This document shows, in pieces, positions 17,287 to 27,274 of a stretch of DNA of 64,000 nucleotides. Numbering within the stretch: position 1 is the first letter of the stretch; each line of letters starts with the position of its first letter. The position numbers and the translations under genes are program-made. Location of the stretch: the NCBI RefSeq assembly GCF_019966545.1, contig NZ_JAIMIC010000002.1, forward strand, positions 124,001-188,000. Direction: 5' to 3'. The notes under the pieces were generated by a model. It was not told the DNA's origin. It saw only the letters and a program-made list of their open reading frames with translations, and did not search any database. Source of the DNA: Heliomarina baculiformis. GTDB taxonomy: Bacteria; Pseudomonadota; Alphaproteobacteria; Rhodobacterales; Rhodobacteraceae.

Positions 17287-19059
17287 TCAGAGTGGCCAGA
17301 AGATCAGGATGGAGGGAATGGATACGGCGATGACGAGAATTTCCAGCGGCAGACCCATGCGCCAGTAATCGCCAAAGCGGTAGCCGCCCGGGCCAAGGAT
17401 CAGCGTGTTGTTCTTGTGCCCGATCGGGGTGAGAAAAGCCGAAGAGGCGGCAACCGCCACAGCCATCAGGAACGGGTCGGGCGACACATCGAGCGTCTTT
17501 GCCATCTGGATGCCGACCGGGGCGGCCACGATGGTGGTGGCCGTGTTGTTCAGCACATCCGAGAGCGTCATGGTGACGACCATCAGCACGGTCAGGATGA
17601 CCCATGCAGGCATGCCGGCAGTCAGATCGGTCAGCGCGTTCGCGATCAACTGGGTACCGCCCGATTCCTCGAGCGCGGCGCCGAGGGGGATCATTGAACC
17701 GAGCAGCACGATCACCGGCCATTCCACGTGCTCGTAGATTTCGGTCACCGGCAGGATGCGCGTCAGCACATAGGCGGTGACAACGATACCCAGCGCGATG
17801 GGCAGGTAGAGCAGGCCGAAGCTCGCGGCCGCGACGGCGGCGCCGAAAATCCCGATGGACAGCCATGTCTTGTCATTGGCCGTCACGTTCAGCCCGCGCT
17901 GGGCAAGCGGCAGGCAGCCGAGCCAGTCTATTACATCAGGCGCGCGCCCCTTGGGGCAGAGCAGCAGGAGGATATCGCCGGGCTGGATTTCTGTCCGCCG
18001 CACCTGATCGTTGATACGCGTGCCTTTGCGCGAGATGCCGAGCAGAACCGAGCTTTGCCGCCATGCAAGACCGATCCCCATCGCGGTGCGTCCGGCGATC
18101 AGGGCGTCGTCGGGGACCACCGCTTCGACCACTTCGAGACCTTCGGCATCGGCGGTCAGTTTCTTTTCCCGGTCCCGGTCGGAGAAGGCGAGGTTCAGGG
18201 CCGAGCGGAATTCGTCGAGCGCATCGGGGGTGGCGTCGATTACGAGGCTGTCGCCTTCGCGCAGCATGGCATTGGCCGAGCGACCGTATCGGCGCCTGCC
18301 ATCGCGGATCAGGCCAAGAATTGCCACGTCGGATTTTTCGGCCTCTTCGTCCAACTCGCCGACACGTTTGCCGATCAGGTCGCTGTCGTCCGGGACGGTG
18401 AGTTCGGCGATATACTGTTGCAGGTCGGCGGCGGTGGCGTAGGTTTTGCCCCGGTCCGGGATCAGCCGCCAGCCGATCAGAGCGACAAAGATCAGCCCGG
18501 CAAGCGCGGCGATCCCGCCAACGGGGGCGAAGTCGAACATGGAAAAGGACTCGCCCAGCGATTGCTGCCGGATCGAGGCGATGATGATATTGGGCGGGGT
18601 GCCGATCAGCGTGACCATGCCGCCAAGGATTGTCGCAAAAGACAGCGGCATGAGCGAGAGGCCGGGGGGACGGTCGGCCTTGCGCGCGGTCTGAATGTCG
18701 ACGGGCATAAGCAGGGCGAGCGCGGCGACATTATTCATGAAGGCCGAAAGCACCGCACCGATCCCGCCCATCAGCGCGATATGGGTGCCAAGGCGGCGCG
18801 AGCTGTCGACCATCGTTCGGGTGATCAGGAACACCGCGCCCGAGCGCACCAGCCCGGCAGAGACGATCAGCACCAGCGCGACGACAATCGTCGCGGGGTG
18901 GCCAAAGCCAGAGAATGCCATGTCGGTTGGCACGACGCCCAGCACCACGCCGGTCAGAAGCGCGCCGAAAGCCACAAGATCGTAACGGAATCGGCCCCAG
19001 ATCAGCAGGGCAAAGACGGCTGCAAACAGGCCGAACAGGATCATCTGGTCAGTGGTCAT
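17287..19059 (-). CDS. SLC13-family permease with TrkA-C (RCK_C) domains
   Basis: 590 residues from the ATG at 19059 (MTTDQMILFGLFAAVFALLI); an upstream in-frame start at 19263 would overlap yebC on the other strand and adds residues without similarity. Same layout as the protein at 13587-15365: membrane half with SAFMNNVAALALLMPV and GGMVTLIGTPPNIIIA, two soluble TrkA-C repeats (LIGKRVGELDEEAEKSDVAI and IAGRTAMGIGLAWRQSSVLL), and a second membrane half with SDVLNNTATTIVAAPVGI and PIGHKNNTLILGPGGYRFGD. The substrate is unknown. It lies 61 bases from the FAD dehydrogenase gene downstream on the same strand and may form an operon with it. Confidence 0.9.
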   Translation of the reverse strand: MTTDQMILFGLFAAVFALLIWGRFRYDLVAFGALLTGVVLGVVPTDMAFSGFGHPATIVVALVLIVSAGLVRSGAVFLITRTMVDSSRRLGTHIALMGGIGAVLSAFMNNVAALALLMPVDIQTARKADRPPGLSLMPLSFATILGGMVTLIGTPPNIIIASIRQQSLGESFSMFDFAPVGGIAALAGLIFVALIGWRLIPDRGKTYATAADLQQYIAELTVPDDSDLIGKRVGELDEEAEKSDVAILGLIRDGRRRYGRSANAMLREGDSLVIDATPDALDEFRSALNLAFSDRDREKKLTADAEGLEVVEAVVPDDALIAGRTAMGIGLAWRQSSVLLGISRKGTRINDQVRRTEIQPGDILLLLCPKGRAPDVIDWLGCLPLAQRGLNVTANDKTWLSIGIFGAAVAAASFGLLYLPIALGIVVTAYVLTRILPVTEIYEHVEWPVIVLLGSMIPLGAALEESGGTQLIANALTDLTAGMPAWVILTVLMVVTMTLSDVLNNTATTIVAAPVGIQMAKTLDVSPDPFLMAVAVAASSAFLTPIGHKNNTLILGPGGYRFGDYWRMGLPLEILVIAVSIPSILIFWPL

Positions 19060-19251
19060 ACGGTCGGTGTTCCGGCAATTCTGGCAAGGCGCGGACAGCG
19101 TTTCGCAATTCCACTGTGAATGCAACGTCTTGCAGGATGCGGCGGTTCCCGGCGCAGGTGGCGCGTATTGCTCAGCGCGTGTGGGCTTGCGGGGCAGGGC
19201 GGGGCTGCCATATAGAGACGCAAACCTGATCAGTACAGTCGGAGGCAATCC

Positions 19252-19992
19252 ATGGCCGGCCATTCAAAATGGGCAAACATCCAGCACCGCAAGGGCCGTC
19301 AGGACGCGGCGCGTTCGAAACTCTTTTCCAAGCTCTCCAAGGAAATCACCGTTGCTGCCAAGATGGGCGACCCGGATCCTGAAAAGAACCCGCGTCTGCG
19401 TCTGGCGGTTAAGGAAGCCAAGTCGAATTCCGTTCCCAAAGACGTGATCGACCGCGCGATCAAGAAATCGCAGGCGGGCGAAGGCGAGGATTACGAAGAA
19501 ATCCGCTATGAGGGCTATGGCCCGAACGGTGTCGCGGTGATCGTCGAGGCGATGACCGACAACCGCAACCGCACCGCGTCGAACGTGCGTTCTACGTTCA
19601 CCAAGAACGGCGGCAACCTTGGCGAGACCGGCTCGGTCGGGTTCATGTTCGACCGCAAGGGCGAGATCACCTATTCCGCCGAGGTGGGCGATGCGGACAC
19701 GGTGATGATGGCGGCGATCGAGGCCGGGGCCGAGGATGTGGAAAGCTCGGAAGAGGGCCATACGATCTGGTGCGCCGATACCGATCTCAACGAAGTGTCC
19801 AGCGCGCTTGAAGCGGAGCTTGGCGAAAGTGAATCGACCAAGCTGGCGTGGCGCCCGACCACCACGACCGAAATGGATATCGAAGCGATGCAAAAGCTGA
19901 TGAAGCTGGTGGATGCGCTTGAAGACGATGACGATGTGCAGCGCGTCACCACCAATTTCGAAGCCTCGGACGAGGTGATGGCGCAGCTGTAA
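19252..19992 (+). CDS. yebC: YebC/PmpR family transcriptional/translational regulator
   Basis: 246 residues. It begins [20 protein letters not shown], the invariant YebC start, and keeps [23 protein letters not shown] and the middle-domain [20 protein letters not shown]. The length is normal. YebC proteins bind DNA as regulators (PmpR) and, in recent work, act at the ribosome on proline-rich stretches. Divergent from the SLC13 gene; followed by a terminator at 20020-20049. Not linked here to the ruvC genes that neighbour yebC elsewhere. Confidence 0.97.
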   Translation: MAGHSKWANIQHRKGRQDAARSKLFSKLSKEITVAAKMGDPDPEKNPRLRLAVKEAKSNSVPKDVIDRAIKKSQAGEGEDYEEIRYEGYGPNGVAVIVEAMTDNRNRTASNVRSTFTKNGGNLGETGSVGFMFDRKGEITYSAEVGDADTVMMAAIEAGAEDVESSEEGHTIWCADTDLNEVSSALEAELGESESTKLAWRPTTTTEMDIEAMQKLMKLVDALEDDDDVQRVTTNFEASDEVMAQL

Positions 19993-20019
19993 GGCCAAGC
20001 CAGTTTAGGGAATTCGGAA

Positions 20020-20049
20020 ACCGCGGCCTGTCATGAGCCGCGGTCTTTT
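20020..20049 (+). terminator. terminator between yebC and argP
   Basis: 8-bp perfect stem ACCGCGGC / GCCGCGGT with a 9-base loop and CTTTTC tail on the plus strand. It lies 28 bases after yebC and directly before the convergent argP stop, so it can serve both genes. Confidence 0.85.
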
Positions 20050-20930
20050 CATATCTGGCGCAACCTGTCGCGCGCGGCCCGTTTCACGGCGCCGGTCAGA
20101 TCGGCCAGCGCCGGGGCCATGACGCGGCTGACCTGCCATGAGAGGGCCACATCCAGCGGCTGACCGGGCGAAAGGTCAATCAACTCGCGGCGCTCCAGCG
20201 GACCCTGCAACAGGATCTCCGGGTTCATTCCCCAGCCAAGCCCGGCGCGGGCCGCGTCGATGAAGGCATGGGTGGACGGGATCGTATGCGAGGGCGGAGA
20301 AAGTCGGCGACCGCTATGCGTTTCCAGCCAGAGCCGCTGCAACGCATCCTTTGCGTTGAAGACGAGGCAAGGCGCTTTTGCCAACGCAACGGCAGTAACC
20401 CCGTCGGGAAACCACTGCGCAGCGAAATCCGGGCTGGCGGTCGCAAAGTAGCGCAGGCTGCCAAGCGGGGTCGCATCGCAGCCGGTGACGGCGGGCGCGC
20501 TGGCGGTGATGGCGGCGCTGACCTCACCGCGTTTCAACCAGTCGGCGCTGTGATCCTGGTCGTCGATCACGAGTTCGAACAGGATATCCGGTACTTCGGC
20601 CAAGGCTGGAATGAACCACGTGGCAAGGCTGTCGGCATTCACCGCGATGCGCAACCGGGTCTCGCCGGACTGTTCCAACCGCAACTCGCGGGCAAGCTGC
20701 GACTCAAGGAGACCGATATTCTCGGCATGTTTGGCGAGCCGTTCGCCGGTCTGCGTGGCGGTGCAGGGCGGGCCACGATTGATGAGTGTCGCGCCAACCC
20801 GTTCCTCGAGCGCCTTGATCCGCTGCGACACGGCCGAAGGCGTGACAGCCAGTTCATGGGCCGCCGCGTCAAAGCTGCCGCGCCGCAGGATCGCGGTCAG
20901 CGCGGCCAGATGGTCGGGATCGAAGTGCAT
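20049..20930 (-). CDS. argP: LysR regulator ArgP (controls the amino-acid exporter)
   Basis: 293 residues with N-terminal LysR helix-turn-helix (LAALTAILRRGSFDAAAHEL, then VTPSAVSQRIKALEERVG). The effector domain has the ArgP features FELVIDDQDHSADWLKRGEV and GWGMNPEILLQ. It is divergent from a LysE/ArgO-family exporter with about 90 bases between, the classical ArgP-argO arrangement in which ArgP senses lysine or arginine and activates the exporter. The upstream region contains AATTAACTGGATT-type AT-rich sequence where ArgP would bind. High confidence because of the pairing. Confidence 0.93.
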   Translation of the reverse strand: MHFDPDHLAALTAILRRGSFDAAAHELAVTPSAVSQRIKALEERVGATLINRGPPCTATQTGERLAKHAENIGLLESQLARELRLEQSGETRLRIAVNADSLATWFIPALAEVPDILFELVIDDQDHSADWLKRGEVSAAITASAPAVTGCDATPLGSLRYFATASPDFAAQWFPDGVTAVALAKAPCLVFNAKDALQRLWLETHSGRRLSPPSHTIPSTHAFIDAARAGLGWGMNPEILLQGPLERRELIDLSPGQPLDVALSWQVSRVMAPALADLTGAVKRAARDRLRQI

Positions 20931-21017
20931 TAGCCAAACTTAATCAGGGTCACGATAATTAACTGGATTACGGGCGTGCGCGTCTTTAGTCAAACCCGGG
21001 TCAGTTTCGGAGGACAT

Positions 21018-21617
21018 ATGAATACCGGGTTCATCTCAGGCTTTGCCCTTGGCTTTTCTCTGATCCTTGCGATCGGGGCGCAGAATGCTTTCGTGCTGCG
21101 GCAGGGGTTGCGGCGCGAGCATGTGTTCGCGATCTGCCTGACCTGTGCGCTCTCTGATGCGCTGCTGATCTCGGCAGGGGTGGCCGGGTTCGGGCGGCTG
21201 GGTGTGGCATTGCCGTGGTTCGAGCCGGTGATGCGCTTTGGCGGCGCGGCCTTTCTGCTTGCCTACGGAGGGCTCAGCCTGCGCCGTGCGATGGCCGGGG
21301 GCGAGTCATTGCGTTCCGGCAACGGCGAAAGCGCAGGTTTGCGCAAGGCGTTGCTGACCGTTCTGGCATTCACGTGGCTTAACCCGCATGTCTATCTGGA
21401 CACGGTGGTGCTGGTCGGGTCGGTTTCTTCGCAGGCGGAAAACAGGCTTTTGTTCGGGCTCGGCGCGGTGCTGGCGAGCTTTGTTTTCTTCTTTTCGCTT
21501 GGCTATGGCGCGCGGTTTCTGGCGCCGGTTTTCGCGCGGCCCGGGGCCTGGCGGGTGCTTGACCTTTGTATCGGCGCGGTGATGTGGGCGATTGCGGCCA
21601 AGCTCATCTTTATGTGA
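21018..21617 (+). CDS. argO: LysE/ArgO family amino-acid exporter
   Basis: 199 residues from ATG 21018, preceded by GGAGG at 5-base spacing (an earlier in-frame start at 20976 is rejected for that reason). Five to six hydrophobic segments; the family marker GAQNAFVLRQGLRREH appears at about residues 22-37 and LNPHVYLDTVVLVGS in the middle. ArgO/LysE exports arginine or lysine and protects against amino-acid overload. Divergent argP is its expected activator. Confidence 0.94.
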   Translation: MNTGFISGFALGFSLILAIGAQNAFVLRQGLRREHVFAICLTCALSDALLISAGVAGFGRLGVALPWFEPVMRFGGAAFLLAYGGLSLRRAMAGGESLRSGNGESAGLRKALLTVLAFTWLNPHVYLDTVVLVGSVSSQAENRLLFGLGAVLASFVFFFSLGYGARFLAPVFARPGAWRVLDLCIGAVMWAIAAKLIFM

Positions 21618-21707
21618 CGAAAAAGTCACCGCGTGACGGCAAAATTGCCAGTCAAATCCTGATGGTATTGCCTTGTCTTGACTGCCGTTAACGTGTTCAA
21701 GGCATGT

Positions 21708-22613
21708 ATGAGTACCGCAACGCCTTCACGTCCCATGGTTGGCATCTTCTGGATGTTGGTTACGGGTTTATGCTTCGTTGGGGTTAACGCGCTGGTCAAG
21801 ACGGTAGGGTCGCGCCTGCCCGCAACCGAAGCCGCTTTCATCCGTTACTGCCTTGGTGCGATTTGGCTTTTGCCGCTTCTGGGCGCGATGCGGAAAGACC
21901 GTGTGACCCCAAAGCTGTTTTTCCAGTTCGGCGCCCGCGGGCTATGCCATGCGATTGGCGTCGCGCTCTGGTTTTTTGCGATGACGCGCATCCCGATCGC
22001 CGAGGTCACCGCGATCAACTATCTTTCCCCGGTTTACGTGACACTCGGCGCGGCGCTTTTCCTTGGCGAGAAGCTGGCAAAACGTCGGATCGCGGCGGTA
22101 ATGGTGGCGCTGATCGGCGGGATGATCATCCTGCGCCCCGGCCTGCGCGAAGTCGATATTGGGCACTGGGCGATGATGCTCGCCGCCTTTGTCTTTGGCG
22201 GGTCGTACTTGCTGGCCAAGGTGCTGGTGGACAAGACGAACCCGGCGCTGGTCAACGGCATGCTGGCGGTCTGGGTTTCGATTGCGCTGGCGCCGATGGC
22301 AATTTCGGTCTGGATAACGCCAACGTGGACGGAGCTTGCCCTGCTCGCCGGGGTCGGTCTGCTGGCGACGACGGGTCATTTCACGATGACGCTGGCCTTT
22401 GCCGCCGCGCCGGTCGCGGTGACCCAGCCGGTAACCTATCTGCAACTGGTCTGGGCTACGATGCTGGGTGTGCTGGTCTTTGGCGAACCAATGGATGTCT
22501 GGGTCGTGGTCGGTGGCGCTGTGGTGCTGGCCTCGGTGACGTTTATTTCGCTGCGCGAGGCGCAGCTGAAACGCCGCGCGATCACGCCCGTTTCGGGGGC
22601 GACCAAGATATGA
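21708..22613 (+). CDS. EamA/DMT-family transporter
   Basis: 301 residues from ATG 21708 (MSTATPSRPMVGIFWML), with AAGG 5 bases upstream. Ten hydrophobic helices in two EamA repeats (LCFVGVNALVKTVGSRLPAT in the first; GHFTMTLAFAAAPVAVTQPV in the second). The pattern PIAEVTAINYLSPVYVTLGA resembles S-adenosylmethionine-importer-like and riboflavin-type DMT carriers, but the substrate is not assigned. Its stop overlaps the start of the next gene (ATGA), so the two are coupled. Confidence 0.9.
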   Translation: MSTATPSRPMVGIFWMLVTGLCFVGVNALVKTVGSRLPATEAAFIRYCLGAIWLLPLLGAMRKDRVTPKLFFQFGARGLCHAIGVALWFFAMTRIPIAEVTAINYLSPVYVTLGAALFLGEKLAKRRIAAVMVALIGGMIILRPGLREVDIGHWAMMLAAFVFGGSYLLAKVLVDKTNPALVNGMLAVWVSIALAPMAISVWITPTWTELALLAGVGLLATTGHFTMTLAFAAAPVAVTQPVTYLQLVWATMLGVLVFGEPMDVWVVVGGAVVLASVTFISLREAQLKRRAITPVSGATKI

Positions 22614-23344
22614 CCTGGCTGTTGAATGTCATTGGTGCCGCTTCGGTCTCGGCGCTTGCCGTCGCCGGCCTGTCGCTTGCTGCCCGAGGCGGGCCGGATC
22701 TCATGGTGGCGGTCACGCCGGTACAAGCCGATGCGAGTGAGGTGCCGGAGCCGGAGCCGGCAACCCAGTTCGAAACCACGGGTACGTCACCGGGGGCGGC
22801 CATCGCGGAAAACGTGGTGTTCCAGGAGTGCGGCGAAACGGCCCTTGGGGCCTATTGCGCGATGCACGGGCAGGGGCGCAAGCTTTATGCCTATCAGGAC
22901 GGAAGCACCGCAGACGAGGTGATGGAGTTCCTGAATGCGCAGGAACCCGGCGCGCCGCTGGCCATCGTCGGTCATATCACCAAGAGCTTTGATGGTGGCG
23001 CGAACGTGGTGATGGACCTTGCCCTGCCGCGTGCGGCCGGGCCGCATGACCGCGTGCTGCATCAGCTTCAGGGCCACTGGTACGCGGCCGAGGATGCCAA
23101 TGCGCAGTTCTCGATTCTGGGCGCAGAGCGGCAGAACGTGTTCCAGGGCGCGGTGAGCGACATGGAATACCTGAGCGTAGAAGACAGCTGCGGTGATTTC
23201 GCAGGCAAGGGCCCGTATCTCAACGTTTACGAACCCGACACCAAGGAAAAGCAGTGTTTCGCCATTGATTCCATCGATTTGCACCAGATGACGCTGATCT
23301 TCCTGCCGCGCGGCAACTTCCTGCAATACCGTCGCATGGAGTAA
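22610..23344 (+). CDS. exported hypothetical protein
   Basis: 244 residues, starting at ATG 22610 in the ATGA overlap with the transporter gene. A hydrophobic N-terminal segment (LLNVIGAASVSALAVAGLSLA) is followed by a Pro/Glu-rich linker (residues 40-60), then a globular domain with five Cys residues (ECGETALGAYC, SCGDF, KQC), suggesting disulfides in the periplasm. No family recognised. The internal segment GAPLAIVGHITKSFDGGANV and the tryptophan-tyrosine LQGHWYAAED pattern may help a profile search. The role could be linked to the coupled transporter. Confidence 0.75.
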   Translation: MTWLLNVIGAASVSALAVAGLSLAARGGPDLMVAVTPVQADASEVPEPEPATQFETTGTSPGAAIAENVVFQECGETALGAYCAMHGQGRKLYAYQDGSTADEVMEFLNAQEPGAPLAIVGHITKSFDGGANVVMDLALPRAAGPHDRVLHQLQGHWYAAEDANAQFSILGAERQNVFQGAVSDMEYLSVEDSCGDFAGKGPYLNVYEPDTKEKQCFAIDSIDLHQMTLIFLPRGNFLQYRRME

Positions 23345-23365
23345 GCGTGCTGCCTCGTTTAGTTT

Positions 23366-23387
23366 TATTGATTGACGAGTCAATAAA
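23366..23387. promoter_or_regulatory. betI: putative BetI operator
   Basis: Palindrome TTG-ATTGAC-GA-GTCAAT-AAA (core 23371-23384) about 45 bases upstream of betI. It is close to the BetI-box type (TTGATTGAACGTTCAATAAA-like) described for other proteobacteria. BetI would repress the bet operon here until choline is bound. Confidence 0.75.
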
Positions 23388-23426
23388 CCTTTTCTAGCCT
23401 GTCTCCGGACCGGACAGGGATAGATC

Positions 23427-23999
23427 ATGCCAAAAGTTGGAATGGAACCGATCCGGCGCGAGGCGCTGGTCAAAGCGACAATTGCGGAAATCGGCGCAGC
23501 CGGTTCCCTTGACGTGACCGTCACCCAGATCGCGAAGCGGGCCGGCATGTCCAGTGCGCTGGCTCATCACTATTTCGGCGGCAAGGACCAGATCTTTCTC
23601 GCCGCGATGCGCCGCATCCTCCGCGATTTCGGAGACGAGGTGCGCTCGGGCCTGAAACAGGCCGAACCGGACTCTCGTGCGGCGGCTGTAATTCGCGCGT
23701 CCTTTGCGCCGTCCTGCTTTACACCCGACGTGATCTCGGCCTGGATGACGTTCTACGTCCTCGCCCAGACCTCGCCCGAGGCGCTGCGCCTCTGGCGTGT
23801 CTATCAGGGCCGCATCCGGTCGAACCTGACCCATGCGCTGCGCCCGCTGACCCGGGATCCGGCCGCAGCCGCCGACACGCTGGCCGCGCTGATCGACGGA
23901 CTTTATATCCGTGCCGCGCTCAGCGATCCCGATACGCCCGAACGCGCCACCGTCCATGCGCTGGACGTGCTGACCCACCTCATCGGAAAGCCGAAATGA
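23427..23999 (+). CDS. betI: TetR-family choline-responsive repressor BetI
   Basis: 190 residues. N-terminal TetR helix-turn-helix (EALVKATIAEIGAAGSLDVT then VTQIAKRAGMSSALAHHYFG, residues 10-50) and the BetI ligand domain. The start MPKVGMEPIRREALVKATI is typical of the BetI family. It overlaps betC by 4 bases (ATGA), and a BetI-box palindrome lies upstream, so autoregulation of the operon is expected. Confidence 0.96.
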   Translation: MPKVGMEPIRREALVKATIAEIGAAGSLDVTVTQIAKRAGMSSALAHHYFGGKDQIFLAAMRRILRDFGDEVRSGLKQAEPDSRAAAVIRASFAPSCFTPDVISAWMTFYVLAQTSPEALRLWRVYQGRIRSNLTHALRPLTRDPAAAADTLAALIDGLYIRAALSDPDTPERATVHALDVLTHLIGKPK

Positions 24000-25504
24000 C
24001 CCAACCGAATATCCTGATTCTGATGGTCGACCAGCTGAACGGAACCCTGTTTCCCGACGGTCCCGCCGACTGGCTGCATGTGCCGAACCTCAAGAAGCTG
24101 GCGGCGCGTTCGACCCGCTTCGCGAATGCCTATACCGGCTCGCCGCTCTGCGCGCCGGGGCGGGCCAGCTTCATGTCCGGCCAGCTGCCATCGCGCACCG
24201 GCGTCTATGACAATGCTGCCGAATTCAGCAGCGATATCCCGACCTATGCCCACCACCTGCGCCGGGCGGGCTATTACACCTGTCTCAGCGGCAAGATGCA
24301 TTTCGTTGGCCCCGACCAACTGCACGGTTTCGAAGAACGGCTGACCACCGATATCTACCCTGCCGATTTCGGCTGGACCCCGGATTACCGCAAGCCGGGC
24401 GAGCGTATCGACTGGTGGTATCACAACATGGGCTCGGTGACCGGCGCGGGCGTGGCCGAGATTACCAACCAGATGGAATATGACGACGAGGTCGCACATT
24501 TCGCCAAGATGAAACTCTACGACCTGTCGCGCGGTGGCGATGATCGTCCCTGGTGCGTGACGGCAAGCTTCACCCACCCGCATGACCCCTATGTGGCCCG
24601 CCGGAAATACTGGGACCTCTACGAAGATTGCGAACATCTGGCGCCCAAAGTGCCGGCCATTCCTTACGAGGAACAGGACAAGCACTCAAAACGCATCTTC
24701 GACGCGAATGACTGGCGGAGCTTCAATATCACCGACGAGGACATCTCGCGTTCCCGTCGCGCCTATTTTGCCAATATCTCCTATCTCGACGACAAGATCG
24801 GCGAGATCCTGCAGGTGTTGGAAGACACCCGTCAGGAAGCGATCATCGTGTTCTGCTCGGACCATGGCGATATGCTGGGCGAGCGCGGCCTCTGGTTCAA
24901 GATGTCCTTCTTCGAAGGCTCGTCCCGCGTGCCGCTTATGATCTCGGCGCCGGACATGGAACCGGGACTGGTCGAAACCCCGGTCTCTACCATCGACCTC
25001 ACCCCGACCCTTGGCAAGCTGGCCGGTGTCGACATGGAGGAAATCGAACCCTGGACCGATGGCGAAGATATCTCGGCGCTGGCCAATAGCGCAACGCGGG
25101 AAACCCCGGTCGCCATCGAATACGCGGCCGAAGGTTCCAACGCGCCGCTGGTCTCGCTGCGGCACGGCCGGTTCAAGTACAACCGCTGCGCGCTTGATCC
25201 CGAACAGCTCTTCGATCTGGATGCCGACCCGAACGAGCTGACCAATTTGGCCGAAGACCCGGCACATCGAGAGACACTGGAAGATTTCCGCGCCCAAGCC
25301 GACGCAAGATGGGATCTGGATCGTTTCGATGCCGAGGTACGCGCCAGCCAGGCGCGCCGCTGGATCGTTTACGAAGCCTTGCGCCAGGGCGGTTATTACC
25401 CTTGGGACTACCAGCCGCTCCAGAAAGCGTCCGAACGCTACATGCGCAACCACATGGACCTGAATGTACTCGAGGAATCCAAGCGGTTCCCAAGAGGCGA
25501 ATAG
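23996..25504 (+). CDS. betC: choline-sulfatase
   Basis: 502 residues, alkaline-phosphatase-like sulfatase. The sulfatase signature [18 protein letters not shown] begins at Cys52, the residue that must be converted to formylglycine. Metal ligands are in ILMVDQLNG at the start and [17 protein letters not shown] (about 287-303). The choline-sulfatase-specific C-terminus ([20 protein letters not shown]) is present. It hydrolyses choline-O-sulfate to choline and sulfate. The gene lies between betI and betB. No formylglycine-generating enzyme gene is in the window. Confidence 0.96.
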   Translation: MTQPNILILMVDQLNGTLFPDGPADWLHVPNLKKLAARSTRFANAYTGSPLCAPGRASFMSGQLPSRTGVYDNAAEFSSDIPTYAHHLRRAGYYTCLSGKMHFVGPDQLHGFEERLTTDIYPADFGWTPDYRKPGERIDWWYHNMGSVTGAGVAEITNQMEYDDEVAHFAKMKLYDLSRGGDDRPWCVTASFTHPHDPYVARRKYWDLYEDCEHLAPKVPAIPYEEQDKHSKRIFDANDWRSFNITDEDISRSRRAYFANISYLDDKIGEILQVLEDTRQEAIIVFCSDHGDMLGERGLWFKMSFFEGSSRVPLMISAPDMEPGLVETPVSTIDLTPTLGKLAGVDMEEIEPWTDGEDISALANSATRETPVAIEYAAEGSNAPLVSLRHGRFKYNRCALDPEQLFDLDADPNELTNLAEDPAHRETLEDFRAQADARWDLDRFDAEVRASQARRWIVYEALRQGGYYPWDYQPLQKASERYMRNHMDLNVLEESKRFPRGE

Positions 25505-25506
25505 CT

Positions 25507-25539
25507 TTTCCTCTTGCACGAAATACTCCCGCCGGAGGC
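25507..25539. repeat. interspersed repeat, type II, copy E
   Basis: 33 bases beginning TTTCCTCTTGCACGAAATAC and ending TCCCGCCGGAGGC, 2 bases after the betC stop. Identical to the copy at 35469-35501 at 31 of 33 positions. It lies in the 50-base gap between betC and betB. Confidence 0.85.
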
Positions 25540-25554
25540 AAGAAAGTATCTGTC

Positions 25555-27012
25555 ATGACCTATCCGACCCAACCCAAAGCGAGCCATTTCATCAACGGTG
25601 CCTATGTCGAGGATGACGCGGGCGCTCCTATCGATGTGATTTATCCTGCGACAGGAGAAGTGATCGCGAAAATTCATTCTGCGACTCCAGCCATCATCGG
25701 GCAGGCGCTCGACGCGGCCCGCACGGCGCAGGTCGAATGGGCAAAGATGACCGGAACGGAGCGTGGCCGAATTCTGCGCCGCGCCGCCGATATCATGCGC
25801 GAGCGCAATCACGATCTTTCCGTGCTAGAAACATGGGACACGGGCAAACCCTATCAGGAAACCAGCGTGGCCGATGCGACCAGCGGCGCGGATGCGCTGG
25901 AATACTTCGGTGGAATGGCGGCGACGCTGGCCGGCCAGCACATCCAGCTGGGCGAAGACTGGGTCTATACGGTGCGCGAACCGCTTGGCGTTTGTGTCGG
26001 GATCGGCGCGTGGAACTATCCGACCCAGATCGCCTGCTGGAAGGGGGCCCCGGCGCTCGCCTGTGGCAATTCAATGGTGTTCAAACCCTCGGAAACCACG
26101 CCGCTCTCGGCGCTGAAAGTCGCGGAGATCCTCGTGGAGGCCGGTCTGCCCGCCGGTGTTTACAACGTGGTGCAGGGTCTGGGCGACGTGGGCGCCGCGC
26201 TGGTTTCGGATCCCCGGGTCGACAAGGTCTCGCTTACCGGATCGGTCCCGACCGGGCGCAAGGTCTATGCCTCGGCGGCGGCAGGCATGAAGCATGTCAC
26301 GATGGAATTGGGGGGCAAGTCCCCGATGGTGATCTTTGACGATGCGGACCTCGACAATGCGGTCTCGGGGGCGATCCTCGGCAATTTCTATTCCTCTGGG
26401 CAGGTCTGTTCCAATGGCACGCGGGTGTTCGTTCAAAAGGGCATAAAGGAAGCGTTCCTCGCCCGCCTTACGGAGCGGCTGGGCAAGGCGGTGATCGGCG
26501 ATCCGATGGACCCGAACACCAGCTTTGGTCCAATGGTCAGCGCCCGCCAGACCGAGATCGTCGAGGGCTATGTCGCCAAGGGTGTCGAGGAAGGCGCCCG
26601 GCTGGTGACCGGCGGCAAACGGCTGGAGCGCAAAGGATTCTGGCTGGAGCCGACAGTTTTTGCCGATGTCACCGACGACATGACCATCGCGCGCGAGGAA
26701 ATCTTTGGTCCGGTCATGGCGGTTCTCGACTTCGAGGACGAGGCCGAAGTCATGGCGCGGGCCAATGATACAGAATTCGGTCTTGCTGCCGGGGTCTTCA
26801 CCCGCGATCTCGCCCGCGCCCATCGCGTCGCCGCCGGTTTCGAGGCGGGTACCTGTTACATCAACACCTATAATGATGCGCCGGTCGAAGCACCTTTTGG
26901 CGGGTCAAAGCAATCCGGGGTCGGGCGGGAGAATTCGGCGGCAGCCATCGAGCATTACAGCCAGTTGAAATCGGTCTACGTGCGGATGGGCGATCTCGAG
27001 GCGCCATTCTGA
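25555..27012 (+). CDS. betB: betaine-aldehyde dehydrogenase
   Basis: 485 residues, the usual BetB length. Catalytic Cys285 in [11 protein letters not shown], general-base Glu251 in MELGGKSP, and Asn154 in GAWNYP are all present, with the NAD-binding GSVPTGRKV (about 230). It oxidises betaine aldehyde to glycine betaine. ATG 25555 was chosen; longer in-frame starts run through betC sequence. It is part of the betI-betC-betB-betA run, separated from betC only by a short repeat. Confidence 0.97.
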   Translation: MTYPTQPKASHFINGAYVEDDAGAPIDVIYPATGEVIAKIHSATPAIIGQALDAARTAQVEWAKMTGTERGRILRRAADIMRERNHDLSVLETWDTGKPYQETSVADATSGADALEYFGGMAATLAGQHIQLGEDWVYTVREPLGVCVGIGAWNYPTQIACWKGAPALACGNSMVFKPSETTPLSALKVAEILVEAGLPAGVYNVVQGLGDVGAALVSDPRVDKVSLTGSVPTGRKVYASAAAGMKHVTMELGGKSPMVIFDDADLDNAVSGAILGNFYSSGQVCSNGTRVFVQKGIKEAFLARLTERLGKAVIGDPMDPNTSFGPMVSARQTEIVEGYVAKGVEEGARLVTGGKRLERKGFWLEPTVFADVTDDMTIAREEIFGPVMAVLDFEDEAEVMARANDTEFGLAAGVFTRDLARAHRVAAGFEAGTCYINTYNDAPVEAPFGGSKQSGVGRENSAAAIEHYSQLKSVYVRMGDLEAPF

Positions 27013-27130
27013 TGCGAGGCGCTGCGAAAGCGGTGCGCTGCCGCGCATTCCTGTTGCGAAAGGCGAGAGGCGACGCATTTGCGCCTGCGGTGCCGTTTGG
27101 CGCGGAGCAGGGGGATTCTGCTGAGAGGTG

Positions 27131-27248
27131 CCTGAGGGATCGGTCCGATCCTCAGGTCACCTGTTCAATTGTGATAGGGCGATTCCCTCCGGCCTCAAGG
27201 GCAAGGCGCCTGCGGCGCGGCTTCGCCCCCTTGACCCCGCAGGGAATC
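27131..27248. repeat. palindromic spacer between betB and betA
   Basis: Two strong inverted repeats in the 262-base spacer: CCTGAGGGATCGG / CCGATCCTCAGG at 27131-27156, and a long one with outer arms GATTCCCT / AGGGAATC (27181-27188 and 27241-27248) and inner arms TCAAGGGCAAGGCGCC / GGCGCGG..CCCCTTGA. The right flank, CCGGGGTATTTGAGG, resembles the type I repeat. There is no T-run. The spacer has an 87-codon open frame from 27012, probably not a gene. Confidence 0.65.
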
Positions 27249-27274
27249 ACCGGGGTATTTGAGGTCATGGGCTG

